A stretch of 64,000 bases of DNA from Teichococcus aerophilus (GTDB lineage: Bacteria > Pseudomonadota > Alphaproteobacteria > Acetobacterales > Acetobacteraceae): the NCBI RefSeq assembly GCF_014490485.1, contig NZ_JACTVA010000013.1:33201-97200 (forward strand), written 5' to 3'. Below the pieces are notes generated by a model. That model made no database searches. It was not told the origin of the DNA and saw nothing but the letters and a program-made list of their open reading frames with translations. Positions 46,179-55,752 of this stretch are shown in pieces. The position numbers and the translations under genes were made by a program. The stretch's first letter is position 1, and the number at the start of each line of letters is the position of its first letter.

Positions 46179-46650
46179 GTTGACAAGGTTCCCAAGGCGG
46201 ATCGTCGGTGGGCTGCCCTGCGTGGGTTCGCCGCCCCGTCGCTGCGCGGGGTGCCACACGAGGGCGGGCGCCTGGCTACCGGTGAGGCACCTGCCGGGCA
46301 TCAGGATGAGCGGCGGAAGTGTTGACATGGATATCGCTTAGAGCTGCAGCTCGGCCCTAGCACAAAGCGAGTATGATGCCTAGTCATCTCCAGTAGAACG
46401 TGGTGGCAGTTAAGGAGAGCAGTTGGAACGCCAAGGAATTTGGCCCGACTGTTCACTTCTGGCTTAATGTTTGAGGTCGAAAAGCTCTCTTGCGTCGCTT
46501 TTTAGATGCCATTCACGCTTTTTCGCGAAGTGTCAGCAGAGTTGACAAGGCTAATTCCGAAGTTCGATTCCAAGATTTCTTGCAAAAAGGTATGCCTGCA
46601 TCTGATTTTTACTTAGTTTTTATTGTGCCATCTTATGGCTTAAAATGACA
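46179..46650. mobile_element. Putative Tn7-like element end with repeated TnsB-site-like motifs
   Basis: No gene. AT-rich relative to both sides, especially from 46360. Motifs on the + strand: GAGTTGACAAGG near 46177, GTGTTGACATGGAT near 46320 and GAGTTGACAAGG near 46540. All point the same way and share TTGACA-A/T with the repeats at 6591-6627. The stretch ends TAAAATGACA at 46641-46650, which read inward is TGTCATTTTA, like Tn402/Tn5053-type termini. A GCCAT-CTT-ATGGC palindrome lies at 46627-46639, and CATCTTATG recurs at 46629 and 46649. The boundary base is inferred, not proved. Confidence 0.5.
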
Positions 46651-46681
46651 TCTTATGCTTGGATTCACAACAGCACCCAAC

Positions 46682-47158
46682 TTACCCGCCCGAATCCCGC
46701 GCGATCGTCGCCAGCTGGTCCGCCCGCTCGTTCATCGGGTCGCCCGCATGGCCGCGCACCCAGCGCCACTCCACCTTGTGCGGCTTCGCCGCCGCCAACA
46801 GGCGCTGCCAGAGTTCGTAGTTGGCGACAGGGTCCTTGGCCGCGTTGCGCCAGTTGTTCCGCACCCAGCCATGGATCCAGCGGCTGATGCCGTTGCGCAC
46901 GTATTCGCTGTCCGTATGCAGCACCACGGTGCAGGGCCGCTTCAGCGCCTCCAGCGCCGCCGCCGCCGCCGTCAGCTCCATGCGGTTGTTGGTGGTCTTC
47001 GGGTCGTGGCCGGAAAGTTCCTTCTCCACCTCGCCGAACTTCAGGATCGCCGCCCAGCCGCCCGGCCCCGGGTTCGGCTTGCAGCCGCCATCGGTCCAGA
47101 TCTCGACCACACGCTCCGCCGCCTCGGGTGGCGCGGTTTCAAAGACGTCAGAGGCCAT
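46682..47158 (-). CDS. rnhA: Ribonuclease HI
   Basis: 158 residues with the complete active site: Asp in [13 protein letters not shown], Glu in [11 protein letters not shown], Asp in LHTDSEYV, then WRWVRGHAG and Asp in NERADQLA. It cleaves RNA in RNA-DNA hybrids. It overlaps thrB by eleven bases at its 5' end and is the last gene of the backbone block ispH-thrB-rnhA; its stop codon lies 31 bases from the putative island end. Confidence 0.96.
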   Translation of the reverse strand: MASDVFETAPPEAAERVVEIWTDGGCKPNPGPGGWAAILKFGEVEKELSGHDPKTTNNRMELTAAAAALEALKRPCTVVLHTDSEYVRNGISRWIHGWVRNNWRNAAKDPVANYELWQRLLAAAKPHKVEWRWVRGHAGDPMNERADQLATIARDSGG

Positions 47159-48122
47159 AGGCGCGCACATCCCGGGCAGCTTCGTGGAAGCGCAGGCGCT
47201 TCAGGTATTCCAGCGGGTCCTTGCGCGTCACCATCGCCCCCGCCGGCGTATGGGTCCAGTCGTACAGCCGCGTCAGCAGGAAGCGCATGGCCGAGCCACG
47301 GCACAGCACCGGCAACGCCGCCAGCTCCGCCTCGCTCAGCGGGCGGATGCTCTGGTAGGCCGCGATCACCGCCCGCGCCTTGGTGATGTTGAAGGCATAG
47401 TCCGGCTCGAAGCACCAGGCATTCAGGCAGATCGCCAGGTCGTAGGCCAGGAAGTCGGTGCAGGCGAAATAGAAGTCGATCAACCCGGACACGCGGGGCA
47501 CGCCGCTCTCGTCGCCCAGGAAGAACACGTTGTCGGGGAACAGGTCGGCATGGATATGCCCGCGCGGCAGGTCCTGCGGCCATTCGCGCAGGATACCGTC
47601 CAGGTGCCTGTCCAGCTCGGCCACCAGCCCTGGCAGCACCGCGTCGCCGCCCTCCCGGCAGCCATCCAGCAACGACGCCCAGGCCTCCGGGCCCAGGCTG
47701 TTCGGCCGCGCCTCGGCAAAGCCGGCGCCGGAGGCATGCAGCTCCGCCAGCGCGGCGCCCAGCGGCGCGCAATGCTCCTGCCGCACCCGCCGGGGCCAGA
47801 CGCCGGGCAGGAAGGTGCAGATGGCGGCAGGCCGGCCGCACAGCTCGCGCAGCGCCTCCCCATCCCGCGCCGCCACCGGCTGCGGGCAGGACAGGCCACG
47901 CGCCGCCAGGTGCCGCATCAGGCCGAGGAACCAGGGCAGCTCCGCCGGGTCCACCCGCTTCTCGTACAGCGTCAGGATGAAGTCGCCCGCGGTGGTCTTC
48001 AGGGCGTAGTTGCTGTTCTCCACCCCCTCCGCGATGCCGCGGAACGCCACCAGCTCGCCAATGCCATACTCAGCGAGGTAGGCGCGCAACGCCTCGTCGG
48101 AAATCTCGGTGTAGACAGCCAT
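47148..48122 (-). CDS. thrB: Homoserine kinase
   Basis: 324 residues of the aminoglycoside-phosphotransferase-like ThrB type found in proteobacteria: [20 protein letters not shown] near the start, the catalytic loop [13 protein letters not shown] and the metal-binding [14 protein letters not shown]. It phosphorylates homoserine in threonine synthesis. It is seven bases downstream of ispH. Confidence 0.95.
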   Translation of the reverse strand: MAVYTEISDEALRAYLAEYGIGELVAFRGIAEGVENSNYALKTTAGDFILTLYEKRVDPAELPWFLGLMRHLAARGLSCPQPVAARDGEALRELCGRPAAICTFLPGVWPRRVRQEHCAPLGAALAELHASGAGFAEARPNSLGPEAWASLLDGCREGGDAVLPGLVAELDRHLDGILREWPQDLPRGHIHADLFPDNVFFLGDESGVPRVSGLIDFYFACTDFLAYDLAICLNAWCFEPDYAFNITKARAVIAAYQSIRPLSEAELAALPVLCRGSAMRFLLTRLYDWTHTPAGAMVTRKDPLEYLKRLRFHEAARDVRAYGL

Positions 48123-48129
48123 GGGGGTC

Positions 48130-49182
48130 TCAGCGCGCCTCTTTTGTCGAACCTGGCCGGTGCATCGGCGGCACCCGGAAGATGATGTCCTCCACCGCCA
48201 CCACCACTTCCTCGGTGGTCACGGTGAAGCGCTCCCGCAACCGGTTCAGCACCTCGTCCACCAGCACCTCCGGTGCGCTGGCGCCGGCCGTCAGCCCGAC
48301 CACGGCAACGCCATCGGCCTGCGCCGGGTCCAGCTCCGCGCCCCGCTGCACCATGATGGCGCGCGGGCAGCCGGCGCGTTCCGCCACCTCCCGCAACCGC
48401 ACGCTGTTGGAGGAATTCGGCGCCCCCACCACCACGAACAGCCCGGCCCGCCCGGCAATGGCCTTCACCGCCGCCTGCCGGTTGGTGGTGGCGTAGCAGA
48501 TATCTTCCTTCCCCGGCCCGACCAGATGCGGGAAGCGCCGCTGCAGCGTGGCGACGATCTCCGCCGTGTCGTCCACGGACAGCGTGGTCTGGGTGGTGAA
48601 GGCCAGCGGCCCCGGTGGCGGCTGCACCGTTTCGGCATCCTCCACCGTCTCGACGATGGTGGCCGTGCCCTCCGGCAACTGCCCCATGGTGCCGATCACC
48701 TCCGGGTGCCCCTCATGCCCGATCAGCAGGATATGGCGGCCGGCACCCTGGTGGCGCTCGGCCTCCCGGTGCACCTTGCTCACCAGCGGGCAGGTGGCGT
48801 CCAGGTACAGCATGTTGCGCCGGCGCGCCTCGGCCGGCACCGATTTCGGCACGCCATGGGCGCTGAACACCACCGGCGCATCCAGCGGCACCTCGTCCAG
48901 CTCCTCGACGAACACGGCCCCCTGGGCCTCCAGATTCTCGACGACGAATTTGTTGTGCACGATCTCGTGCCGCACATAGACCGGCGGCCCGAATTTCTGG
49001 ATCGCCTGCTCGACGATCTTGATGGCGCGGTCCACGCCGGCACAAAAACCGCGCGGCCCGGCCAGCAGCACATGCAGGGGCGGCTTGGCCACGGCCTCGG
49101 CACGGCCCTCGCGGGGTGCCTCGGCGACGCGCCCCGGAGGGGGCGGCAGGGCGGTGTTGTCGGGGGCGGGCGAGGCGGTCAT
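48130..49182 (-). CDS. ispH: 4-hydroxy-3-methylbut-2-enyl diphosphate reductase
   Basis: 350 residues; last step of the MEP isoprenoid pathway. The three 4Fe-4S cysteines are in [22 protein letters not shown] and [12 protein letters not shown], with [10 protein letters not shown] and [11 protein letters not shown] also present. The frame is open far upstream, but ATG 49182 gives a short Pro/Ala-rich leader of about 40 residues before the conserved start. Divergent from the lipoprotein gene. Confidence 0.95.
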   Translation of the reverse strand: MTASPAPDNTALPPPPGRVAEAPREGRAEAVAKPPLHVLLAGPRGFCAGVDRAIKIVEQAIQKFGPPVYVRHEIVHNKFVVENLEAQGAVFVEELDEVPLDAPVVFSAHGVPKSVPAEARRRNMLYLDATCPLVSKVHREAERHQGAGRHILLIGHEGHPEVIGTMGQLPEGTATIVETVEDAETVQPPPGPLAFTTQTTLSVDDTAEIVATLQRRFPHLVGPGKEDICYATTNRQAAVKAIAGRAGLFVVVGAPNSSNSVRLREVAERAGCPRAIMVQRGAELDPAQADGVAVVGLTAGASAPEVLVDEVLNRLRERFTVTTEEVVVAVEDIIFRVPPMHRPGSTKEAR

Positions 49183-49296
49183 GCTTGCGTCTGGGCCGGA
49201 GGCGTGGTGGTTGCGGGGCAGATCGGTCGCGGCGATGCGGCGGGGGGCACGGTCGCCCACCATCCATCCGGCCGCACTAAGGGGAAGAGTGGCAGC

Positions 49297-49896
49297 ATGG
49301 TCAAGGCGCGGAACCTTCTGAACTGGGCGAAGCGGGAGACGGGGCGGGGAATCGGCCGCATGCGGGGCGTGGCCCTGCTGGCCCTGCCGCTCGCCCTCAC
49401 GGCCTGCGGCGGGGACAATGTGCGGGACCTGATGGCCCACGCCACGGCCCCCTGCCCGAATGTCGGCATCATCTCGGACGCCGCCGATCTCACCCGCTTC
49501 CGCCAGGGCTCCCAGGCGGATCTGACGGCGCTGGTGGTCAATGCCTCGATCTCCGGCTTCCAGGCCAAGTGCGACTACGCCCCCAAGCGGGACGGGCTGG
49601 TCGTCACCCTGACCCCGAACTTCACCGCCGAGCGTGGCCCGGCCTCCGCCGGCCCGACGGCCGACATTCCCTACATGGTGGCTGTGGTGGGGGATAACGA
49701 CCAGGTACTCTCCCGCGCCGCCTACACGCTCCGCGTCGAGTTCCCGCCCAACGTCGCCAAGGTCACCAGCCGGGGCGAGGAAATCAGCATCACCCTGGCC
49801 GGCACCCCGGCCGAGGCCGCCCGCCGCAACGTGTTGATCGGCTTCGTCCTCAGCCCGGACGAACTGGCCGCCAACCGCCGCCGCGGCCCCCGCTGA
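49297..49896 (+). CDS. Putative outer-membrane lipoprotein
   Basis: 199 residues. The signal region [17 protein letters not shown] contains a lipobox with Cys37 as the lipidated residue, preceded by a basic N terminus. Two further cysteines (ATAPCPN, FQAKCDY) may form a disulfide. The mature part is beta-rich with a C-terminal Arg tail. No family is certain. A start at the internal ATG just before the hydrophobic stretch (MRGVALL) would give a more normal signal length. Confidence 0.75.
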   Translation: MVKARNLLNWAKRETGRGIGRMRGVALLALPLALTACGGDNVRDLMAHATAPCPNVGIISDAADLTRFRQGSQADLTALVVNASISGFQAKCDYAPKRDGLVVTLTPNFTAERGPASAGPTADIPYMVAVVGDNDQVLSRAAYTLRVEFPPNVAKVTSRGEEISITLAGTPAEAARRNVLIGFVLSPDELAANRRRGPR

Positions 49897-50456
49897 CCCT
49901 GCACTTCATCACCCACCCCGAGGTCGTGATCGACCCCGGGGTGCCCGTGCCGCGCTGGGTGCTGTCCCCACGCGGCATCGCCCGCATGCGCGCCCTGGCC
50001 GCCCTGCCGGAGATGGCCAGCCTCGCCAGCATCTGGGCCAGCACCGAAGCCAAGGCCATCGAAGGCGCCGGCATCCTCGCCGCCCGGCTCGGCCTGCCCG
50101 TCCACGTCCATCCCGGCCTGGGCGAGAACGACCGCAGCGCCACCGGTTACCTGCCCGAAGCCGAATTCCAGCAAGTGGCCGACGCCTTCTTCGCCCAGCC
50201 CGAAACCAGCATCCGCGGCTGGGAACGCGCCATCGACGCCCAGTCCCGCATCGCCGCCGCCATCACCGACGTGCTGTCCGCCGCGCCACCCGGCCCCGTC
50301 GCCGTCATCGCCCATGGCGGCGTCGGCGCCCTGCTGCGCGCCCACCTGTCCCGCGCCCCCATCGCCCGCAGCTGGGACCAGCCCCAGCCCGGCTGCCGCT
50401 TCACCGCCCAACCCGGCGAACCCCCCAGCGCCTGGATTCCCCTGCCACCGGCCTGA
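49893..50456 (+). CDS. Histidine-phosphatase-like protein with altered RHG motif
   Basis: About 187 residues. It has the order of a phosphoglycerate-mutase-like fold: [14 protein letters not shown] at the start, [40 protein letters not shown] and [17 protein letters not shown]. The usual RHG around the phospho-accepting His reads THP here, while the second His (AHGG) is kept. No ATG lies in the right place; the CTG at 49893 overlaps the previous TGA, and GTG 49926 would remove the first His. Activity is uncertain. Confidence 0.7.
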   Translation: MTLHFITHPEVVIDPGVPVPRWVLSPRGIARMRALAALPEMASLASIWASTEAKAIEGAGILAARLGLPVHVHPGLGENDRSATGYLPEAEFQQVADAFFAQPETSIRGWERAIDAQSRIAAAITDVLSAAPPGPVAVIAHGGVGALLRAHLSRAPIARSWDQPQPGCRFTAQPGEPPSAWIPLPPA

Positions 50457-50491
50457 AGGTGCTGGCGGGAAGGGAAGGCGAAGGGAAGCAA

Positions 50492-50730
50492 GGCCGGGGA
50501 AAGAATTCCCCGGACCCCTTCTTCTTTTTTCGAGTTCATGCGGATGTGGCTGTTGGTGGGTTGGGCGTGAGAGACGGCTGGGTGCGCCGGAGGTCATAGA
50601 CCTCCGGCGACTGAGGGTTCAGCCCACGTGGCCCATTTTAAATATCATCAGAAGCGTCCGCTCTTGGTCCTGCAGCGCTTTGCCAAACTCGCAGAAAAAA
50701 GAAGGGGTCCGGGGAATTCTTTCCCCGGCC
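50492..50730. repeat. MITE-like paired palindromic repeat, copy 1
   Basis: Two units in inverted orientation at 50492-50534 and 50688-50730. Each has a GGCCGGGGAAAGAATTCCCC-type palindrome followed by CCCCTTCTT and a T-run, ending in CGAG or the like. Between them are CCGGAGGTC-ATA-GACCTCCGG and the text CTGAGGGTTCAGCCC. Lies after the phosphatase-like gene, before rutA. Confidence 0.8.
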
Positions 50731-50829
50731 TTTCCTCTCCCGAATCCTTCCTCTGACCACCCCACTCCCTCTGGCGCGATCCTTGCTTGCCGTTCCGCCC
50801 AAGAACCCCCGTGCAAGGAGCCAGGCGGA

Positions 50830-51921
50830 ATGGACATCGGCGTTTTCATCCCCATCGGTAACAATGGTTGGCTGATTTCCACCAACGCACCGCAGTACAA
50901 GCCAAGCTTCGCGATGAACAAGCAGATCGCCCAGCGTGCCGAGCACTATGGGTTCGATTTCCTGCTTTCGATGATCAAGTTGCGTGGCTTCGGCGGCAAG
51001 ACCGAGTTCTGGGACCACAACCTGGAATCATTTACGCTGATGGCGGGGTTGGCCGCTGTCACCGACCGCATCAAGCTGTTCGCCACCGCCGCGTCGTTGG
51101 TGTTGCCGCCGGCGATCGTCGCGCGCATGGCCACCACGATCGATTCCATCGCCCCCGGGCGCTTCGGCGTGAATCTCATCACCGGCTGGCAGCGCCCGGA
51201 ATACTCGCAGATGGGCCTCTGGCCGGGCGATGAGCACTACAGCCGCCGATATGAGCATCTGTCCGAATACGCGCAGGTGCTGGAGGATCTGTGGACCACC
51301 GGCCAGTCCGACTTCCGCGGTGATTTCTTCCAGATGGAGGATTGCCGCCTCAGCCCGCTGCCGCAGCAGGGCATCAAGGTGGTTTGCGCCGGGCAGAGCC
51401 AGGCCGGGCTGGAATTCATGGCCAAGCACGCGGACTATAATTTCTGCATAGGCCAGGGCGTGAACACCCCGAAGGCGGTCTCCGCCGTCACCGCGCGGGT
51501 GCAAGCCGCCACCCGGCAGACCGGGCGGGACGTCGGCTCCTTCGCTCTGTTCATGATCATCGCGGACGAGACGGACGAGGCCGCCCGCGCCAAGTGGGAA
51601 CACTACAAGGAAGGCGCCGATACCGAGGCCATCGCCTGGATGGCCGGCCAGACCTCGGCCGACAAGCGCTCGGGCGACGATACCAATGTCCGCCAGTATG
51701 CGCTGCCGGAAGGCGCCATCAACCTGAACATGGGCACCCTGGTCGGCTCCTACGCCTCCGTCGCCCGCATGATGGACGAACTGGCGGAAGTGCCCGGCCT
51801 CGCTGGCGTCATGCTGACCTTCGATGACTTCATCCAGGGCATCGAGGATTTCGGCCAACGCATCCAGCCGCTGATGCGCTCCCGCCAGCATGTGGCGGCG
51901 GAACTGGCTGAGGTGGGGTGA
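50830..51921 (+). CDS. rutA: Pyrimidine monooxygenase RutA
   Basis: 363 residues of the bacterial luciferase-like family, close to RutA throughout: [60 protein letters not shown] and [15 protein letters not shown]. RutA opens the uracil ring with FMNH2 and oxygen. The ATG at 50830 has GGAG nearby. No rutB-G genes are in the window, so the flavin reductase partner and later steps must be elsewhere or replaced. Flanked by MITE-like repeats on both sides. Confidence 0.92.
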   Translation: MDIGVFIPIGNNGWLISTNAPQYKPSFAMNKQIAQRAEHYGFDFLLSMIKLRGFGGKTEFWDHNLESFTLMAGLAAVTDRIKLFATAASLVLPPAIVARMATTIDSIAPGRFGVNLITGWQRPEYSQMGLWPGDEHYSRRYEHLSEYAQVLEDLWTTGQSDFRGDFFQMEDCRLSPLPQQGIKVVCAGQSQAGLEFMAKHADYNFCIGQGVNTPKAVSAVTARVQAATRQTGRDVGSFALFMIIADETDEAARAKWEHYKEGADTEAIAWMAGQTSADKRSGDDTNVRQYALPEGAINLNMGTLVGSYASVARMMDELAEVPGLAGVMLTFDDFIQGIEDFGQRIQPLMRSRQHVAAELAEVG

Positions 51922-51924
51922 GAA

Positions 51925-52164
51925 GGTCGGGGGAAGGAATTCCCCCGAACCCCCATCTTTTTTCTGCGGTTTTGAGCGCAGCCCCAGCGCGCCTGTTCGC
52001 ATCAGGGGAGGGGTCGAGCATCCGGCGCTAGGGTCGCCACCCACCTCTCCCTGTTGAACAAAATTCCTCCGCCGAACGGCGCGCCCATCGGCACCCCGCC
52101 CCACCCAAGCTCGCAAAAAGAAGAAGAGGCAGGTCCGGAGGGAGAATTCATTCTCCCTCCGGCC
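51925..52164. repeat. MITE-like paired palindromic repeat, copy 2
   Basis: Units at 51925-51972 (GGGGGAAGGAATTCCCCC, then CCCCCATC and T-run) and, inverted, 52110-52164 (A-run, then CCGGAGGGAGAATTCATTC and CTCCGG). It starts right after the rutA stop. The middle differs from copies 1, 4 and 5. Confidence 0.75.
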
Positions 52165-52260
52165 TTCCCCCCAGCCCCTCTTTGGCGCCACCCCGTGCAG
52201 GCGTATACCCCAGCCCGACCTGCCACTCCTCCGGCGGGAGAGACAAAGGAACACCCCATC

Positions 52261-53856
52261 ATGGACCGGCGCAGCTTCCTGGCCCTGGCCTCGGCGGCCT
52301 CATTCTTCAGCTATGACGCGCTGTCCCGTGCCAGTGCCGCGACGCCCGGCAACGTCCTGGTGGTGGCGCAGCAGCTGGACAACGTGACCAGCCTGGACCC
52401 GCAGGAGAGCTTCGAGGCCGTGGCGGCCGAGATCGCCGGCAACATGTACCAGAAGCTGGTCCGCCCGAACCCTGAGAAGCCCGAGGAGCTCTACGGCGAC
52501 CTCGCCGAATCCTGGACCGTCTCGGACGACCGCAAGACCATCACCTTCACGCTGAAATCCGATGCCGCCTTCTCCTCCGGCGCTGCGGTGACGGCGGAGG
52601 ACGTGGCCTTCTCCCTCGCCCGCGCCGTGAAGCTGGACAAGAGCCCGGCCTTCATCATCAACCAGTTCGGCTTCACCAAGCAGAATGTGGAGCAGCGCAT
52701 CCGCGCCACCGGCCCCCGCACCCTGGTGGTGGAGCTGGACGGCACCGCATCCCCTGCCTTCGCGCTGTACTGCCTCTCCGCCAATGTCGGCTCGGTGGTG
52801 GAAAAGAAGGTGGTGCTGGCCAACGCCCAGGGCGACGATCTCGGCAATGGCTGGCTCAGGAACAACTCCGCCGGCTCCGGCGGCTGGGTGATGCGCAGCT
52901 GGAAGGCCAGTGAAAGCGCGATGCTGGAAGCCAGCCCCGCCCAGGCCAAGCGCGGCCCCATCCGCCGCATCGTCCTGCGCCATGTGGTCGACCCCTCCGC
53001 CCAGCTCCTGCTGCTCCGCAATGGGGACGCCGACATCGCCCGCAACCTGACCACCGAGCAGCTGCGCGCCCTGCAGGGGGACGACAACTACGCCCTGGTC
53101 CGCAAGGCCGCCGCCTCCCTGGTGGTGATCCAGCTCAACGTCACCCACCCGCAGCTGGCCAAGCCGCAGGTGCGGCAGGCCATCAAGTGGGCCATCGACT
53201 ACCGCGGCATCCAGGCCAACCTGGTCTCGCTCACCCACGCCATCCACCAGAGCTTCCTGCCCGTCGGCTTCCCCTCGGCGGTGACGGACACGCCCTTCCA
53301 GAAGGACATCGCCAAGGCCAAGGCTTTGCTGGCCGAAGCCGGCGTGCCGGATGGGTTCGAGATCGTGATGGACCACTACTCGGCCCAGCCCTACCCGGAC
53401 ATGGCCCAGGCGCTGCAGGCGGACCTCGCCGCCATCGGCATCCGCCTGCGCCTGCTGCCGGGCGAGAACCGCCAGGTCCTGACCAAGACCCGCGCCCGAC
53501 AGCACGAGATGGCGCTGACCGCCTGGGGCGCCGACTACTTCGACCCCAACACCAATGCCGAGGCCTTCTGCGTCAACCCGGATAACGGCGCCAACGCCCG
53601 CAACCGCACGCTTGCCTGGCGCAACTCCTGGTCCGATGCCGCCTTCACCCAGCGCTCGCTGGACGCGCTGAAGGAAGCCGACTCCGCAAAGCGCCTGGCG
53701 CTCTACGACCAGCTGCAGCGGGACCACATGCAGCAGAGCCCCTTCGTCTTCATGCTGCAGACCACCAACACCGCTGCCTGCCGCAAGGGCGTGCAGGGCA
53801 TCCGCCTCGGCACCCTGCCGGACAGCAATTCCTACGCCGACGCGCGGAAGGGGTGA
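52261..53856 (+). CDS. Peptide/oligopeptide-type ABC transporter substrate-binding protein
   Basis: 531 residues of the SBP_bac_5 (DppA/OppA) family. An RR-containing leader (MDRRSFLALASAASFFSYDA) suggests Tat export. Typical core: LVVAQQLDNVTSLDPQESFE, LAESWTVSDDRKTITFTLKS, VRQAIKWAIDYRGI and ALTAWGADYFDPNTNAEAF. No permease or ATPase gene lies next to it. Ligand unknown. Confidence 0.9.
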   Translation: MDRRSFLALASAASFFSYDALSRASAATPGNVLVVAQQLDNVTSLDPQESFEAVAAEIAGNMYQKLVRPNPEKPEELYGDLAESWTVSDDRKTITFTLKSDAAFSSGAAVTAEDVAFSLARAVKLDKSPAFIINQFGFTKQNVEQRIRATGPRTLVVELDGTASPAFALYCLSANVGSVVEKKVVLANAQGDDLGNGWLRNNSAGSGGWVMRSWKASESAMLEASPAQAKRGPIRRIVLRHVVDPSAQLLLLRNGDADIARNLTTEQLRALQGDDNYALVRKAAASLVVIQLNVTHPQLAKPQVRQAIKWAIDYRGIQANLVSLTHAIHQSFLPVGFPSAVTDTPFQKDIAKAKALLAEAGVPDGFEIVMDHYSAQPYPDMAQALQADLAAIGIRLRLLPGENRQVLTKTRARQHEMALTAWGADYFDPNTNAEAFCVNPDNGANARNRTLAWRNSWSDAAFTQRSLDALKEADSAKRLALYDQLQRDHMQQSPFVFMLQTTNTAACRKGVQGIRLGTLPDSNSYADARKG

Positions 53857-53864
53857 GGCGGACA

Positions 53865-54115
53865 GGCCAGGGGGAAGGAATTCCCCCTTTCTGTCTTCGA
53901 GTCTGGGGCCGGGCCCGCGACCGACGGCGACGCTCGCGTGACCACGCGGGCATTAGCCCCGGTCGCCAGTGGTGCCGGGGCGTGATCTATTCACACCACA
54001 AGCTACTGAACGAACGTCACTAGCAACCCCACCCAGACCCCAGCCAAAACACCCCAGCACACGTCAAATCCCGAAAAAAGAAGATGGGGGCCTGGGGGAA
54101 TTCCTTCCCCCAGCC
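53865..54115. repeat. MITE-like paired palindromic repeat, copy 3
   Basis: Units at 53865-53902 (AGGGGGAAGGAATTCCCCCT, CTTCGAG) and, inverted, 54070-54115 (A-run, TGGGGGAATTCCTTCCCCCA, GCC). Occupies nearly the whole gap between the binding-protein gene and the hydrolase gene. Confidence 0.75.
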
Positions 54116-54157
54116 TTAACTACCCAACCCATCTCGCCATCCGGAGCCCACCCCCTC

Positions 54158-55663
54158 ATGCCCACCGCCAACTGGTCCGCCGCCGCCGATGCCGCTTCCG
54201 CCCTGGTGGCCGGCTGGAATGAGGGGGATGCGCCGGGCGGCGCCATCCTGGCCTTCGACACCCGCAAGATCCACGTCGCCGTCGCCGCGGGGCTGGAGAA
54301 CCTGGCCACGCGTACCCTGTTCTCGTCCGATACGGTGGTCCGCTACGCCTCCGTCACCAAGCACGTCCTGGCCGCCATGCAGCGCCACCACCGCGCGCAG
54401 GTGGGGCTGGAGGACCGGCTCGGCCGCCACCTGCCGGAACTGCGCGGCCCGATGGCCGAAGTCACCGTCGGCCGGGCGCTGGACATGACCGGCGGCCTGC
54501 CGGATGTGCGGGAAACACTCAGCCTGCTCGGCCTGCCCTACCACGCCGTCACCGAGGCGGCGCCGGTGCTGGACTTCATCGCCAGCCTGGGCGCGCTGAA
54601 CTTCCCGGCGGGGACCGAGGTCTCCTACTCCAACACCGGCTACCGGCTGGTCGAGACCGCCCTGGCCCGCCAGGGCCACCGGTTCGAGGACTTCCTGCAG
54701 GCCGAGATCGCCCCCGCCCTCGGCATCGACTGGCACGCGCCGGAGCGCTGGGCCGACACCGTGCCCGGCCTGGCCCCCGGCTACTGGCGCGGCGGCGAGG
54801 GCTGGCAGCTGGCCACCGCCGGCCTGCATCTCTCCGCCTCCGGCAGCCTCACCGGCAGCGCCCGCGCCCTGGCCGTCTGGGGCCAGGCCGTGCTGGCCGA
54901 TCACGGCCCCGCCGCCGGCGTGCTGGCCGAGCAGGCGGCGCTGCGCCACCTCTCGGACGGCCGCGCCACGCGCTACGGCCTCGGCCTTACCCACTCCACG
55001 CTCGGGTCGGTCGCGCTGGTCGGCCACGGTGGCTCCCATGTCGGCTACAAGACCTACCTGCTGCTGGCGCCCGAAGCCGGCGCCGGCGTGGTGGTGGTGG
55101 CGAACCGGGAGGACGTGGCCTCCTACAACATGGCGCTGCGCACCCTGGCCGCGTTGCTGGACCAGCCCCTGCCGGCCGCCGCCAGCCTGCCCGAAGGCCT
55201 CTACGCCGAGCCCGGCACCGGCCACTGGCTGGAGGTGAAGGGCACCACCGCCAGCTTCCTCGGCGCCAGTGAAGCCCTGTACGAGTCGGGCGATGGCTGG
55301 GCCGTCTCCCTCTCCGCCCACCTGCCCATGCGGCTCCGCGCCGCCGATGCCGGCATCGAAGGCGAAATCGGCCATGTCCGCCGCTTCTTCCTGCCCGTGG
55401 CCCCGGACGGCATCCTGGAACAGGTCCAGGGCCGCTGGTCCTGCCCGGACTACCACGCCAGCTTCGACATTGAGGGCGACGGCCTGTTCATGGGCACCGG
55501 CCCCGCCCGCACCCGCGCCAGCCTGCGCCCCCTCGGCGAAGGCCGCCTGCTGGCGGAGACGGCGGATGGACCCTGGCCCAAGCAGTATTCGCTGCGGTTC
55601 GACGGCGCAGGCGTGGCTTTGACCGCCAACCGCAGCCGGATCGTACATTACGAACGTGAATGA
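54158..55663 (+). CDS. S12-family serine hydrolase, D-aminopeptidase-like
   Basis: 501 residues. The penicillin-recognising active site is present: SVTK (Ser and Lys of S-x-x-K) in VVRYASVTKHVLAA, YSNTGY as Y-x-N and HGGSHVG as the third motif. After about residue 340 come two beta-rich domains, as in bacterial D-aminopeptidase DAP. No signal peptide, so it is probably cytosolic. An esterase or beta-lactamase-like function is the alternative. Confidence 0.85.
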   Translation: MPTANWSAAADAASALVAGWNEGDAPGGAILAFDTRKIHVAVAAGLENLATRTLFSSDTVVRYASVTKHVLAAMQRHHRAQVGLEDRLGRHLPELRGPMAEVTVGRALDMTGGLPDVRETLSLLGLPYHAVTEAAPVLDFIASLGALNFPAGTEVSYSNTGYRLVETALARQGHRFEDFLQAEIAPALGIDWHAPERWADTVPGLAPGYWRGGEGWQLATAGLHLSASGSLTGSARALAVWGQAVLADHGPAAGVLAEQAALRHLSDGRATRYGLGLTHSTLGSVALVGHGGSHVGYKTYLLLAPEAGAGVVVVANREDVASYNMALRTLAALLDQPLPAAASLPEGLYAEPGTGHWLEVKGTTASFLGASEALYESGDGWAVSLSAHLPMRLRAADAGIEGEIGHVRRFFLPVAPDGILEQVQGRWSCPDYHASFDIEGDGLFMGTGPARTRASLRPLGEGRLLAETADGPWPKQYSLRFDGAGVALTANRSRIVHYERE

Positions 55664-55752
55664 AATGTCATAAACTTGTGCGGGCAGGCCCGATTGACCA
55701 TCCGCGGCGAGAGGCGCAACCCTCCGGTACTTGAAAAAACCGGAGGAGCCCC

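Noticed and set aside
46627..46639. GCCATCTTATGGC palindrome as an rnhA transcription terminator
   Set aside because: No T-run follows it in the direction of rnhA transcription. Its place next to the TGACA terminus makes an element-end function more likely.
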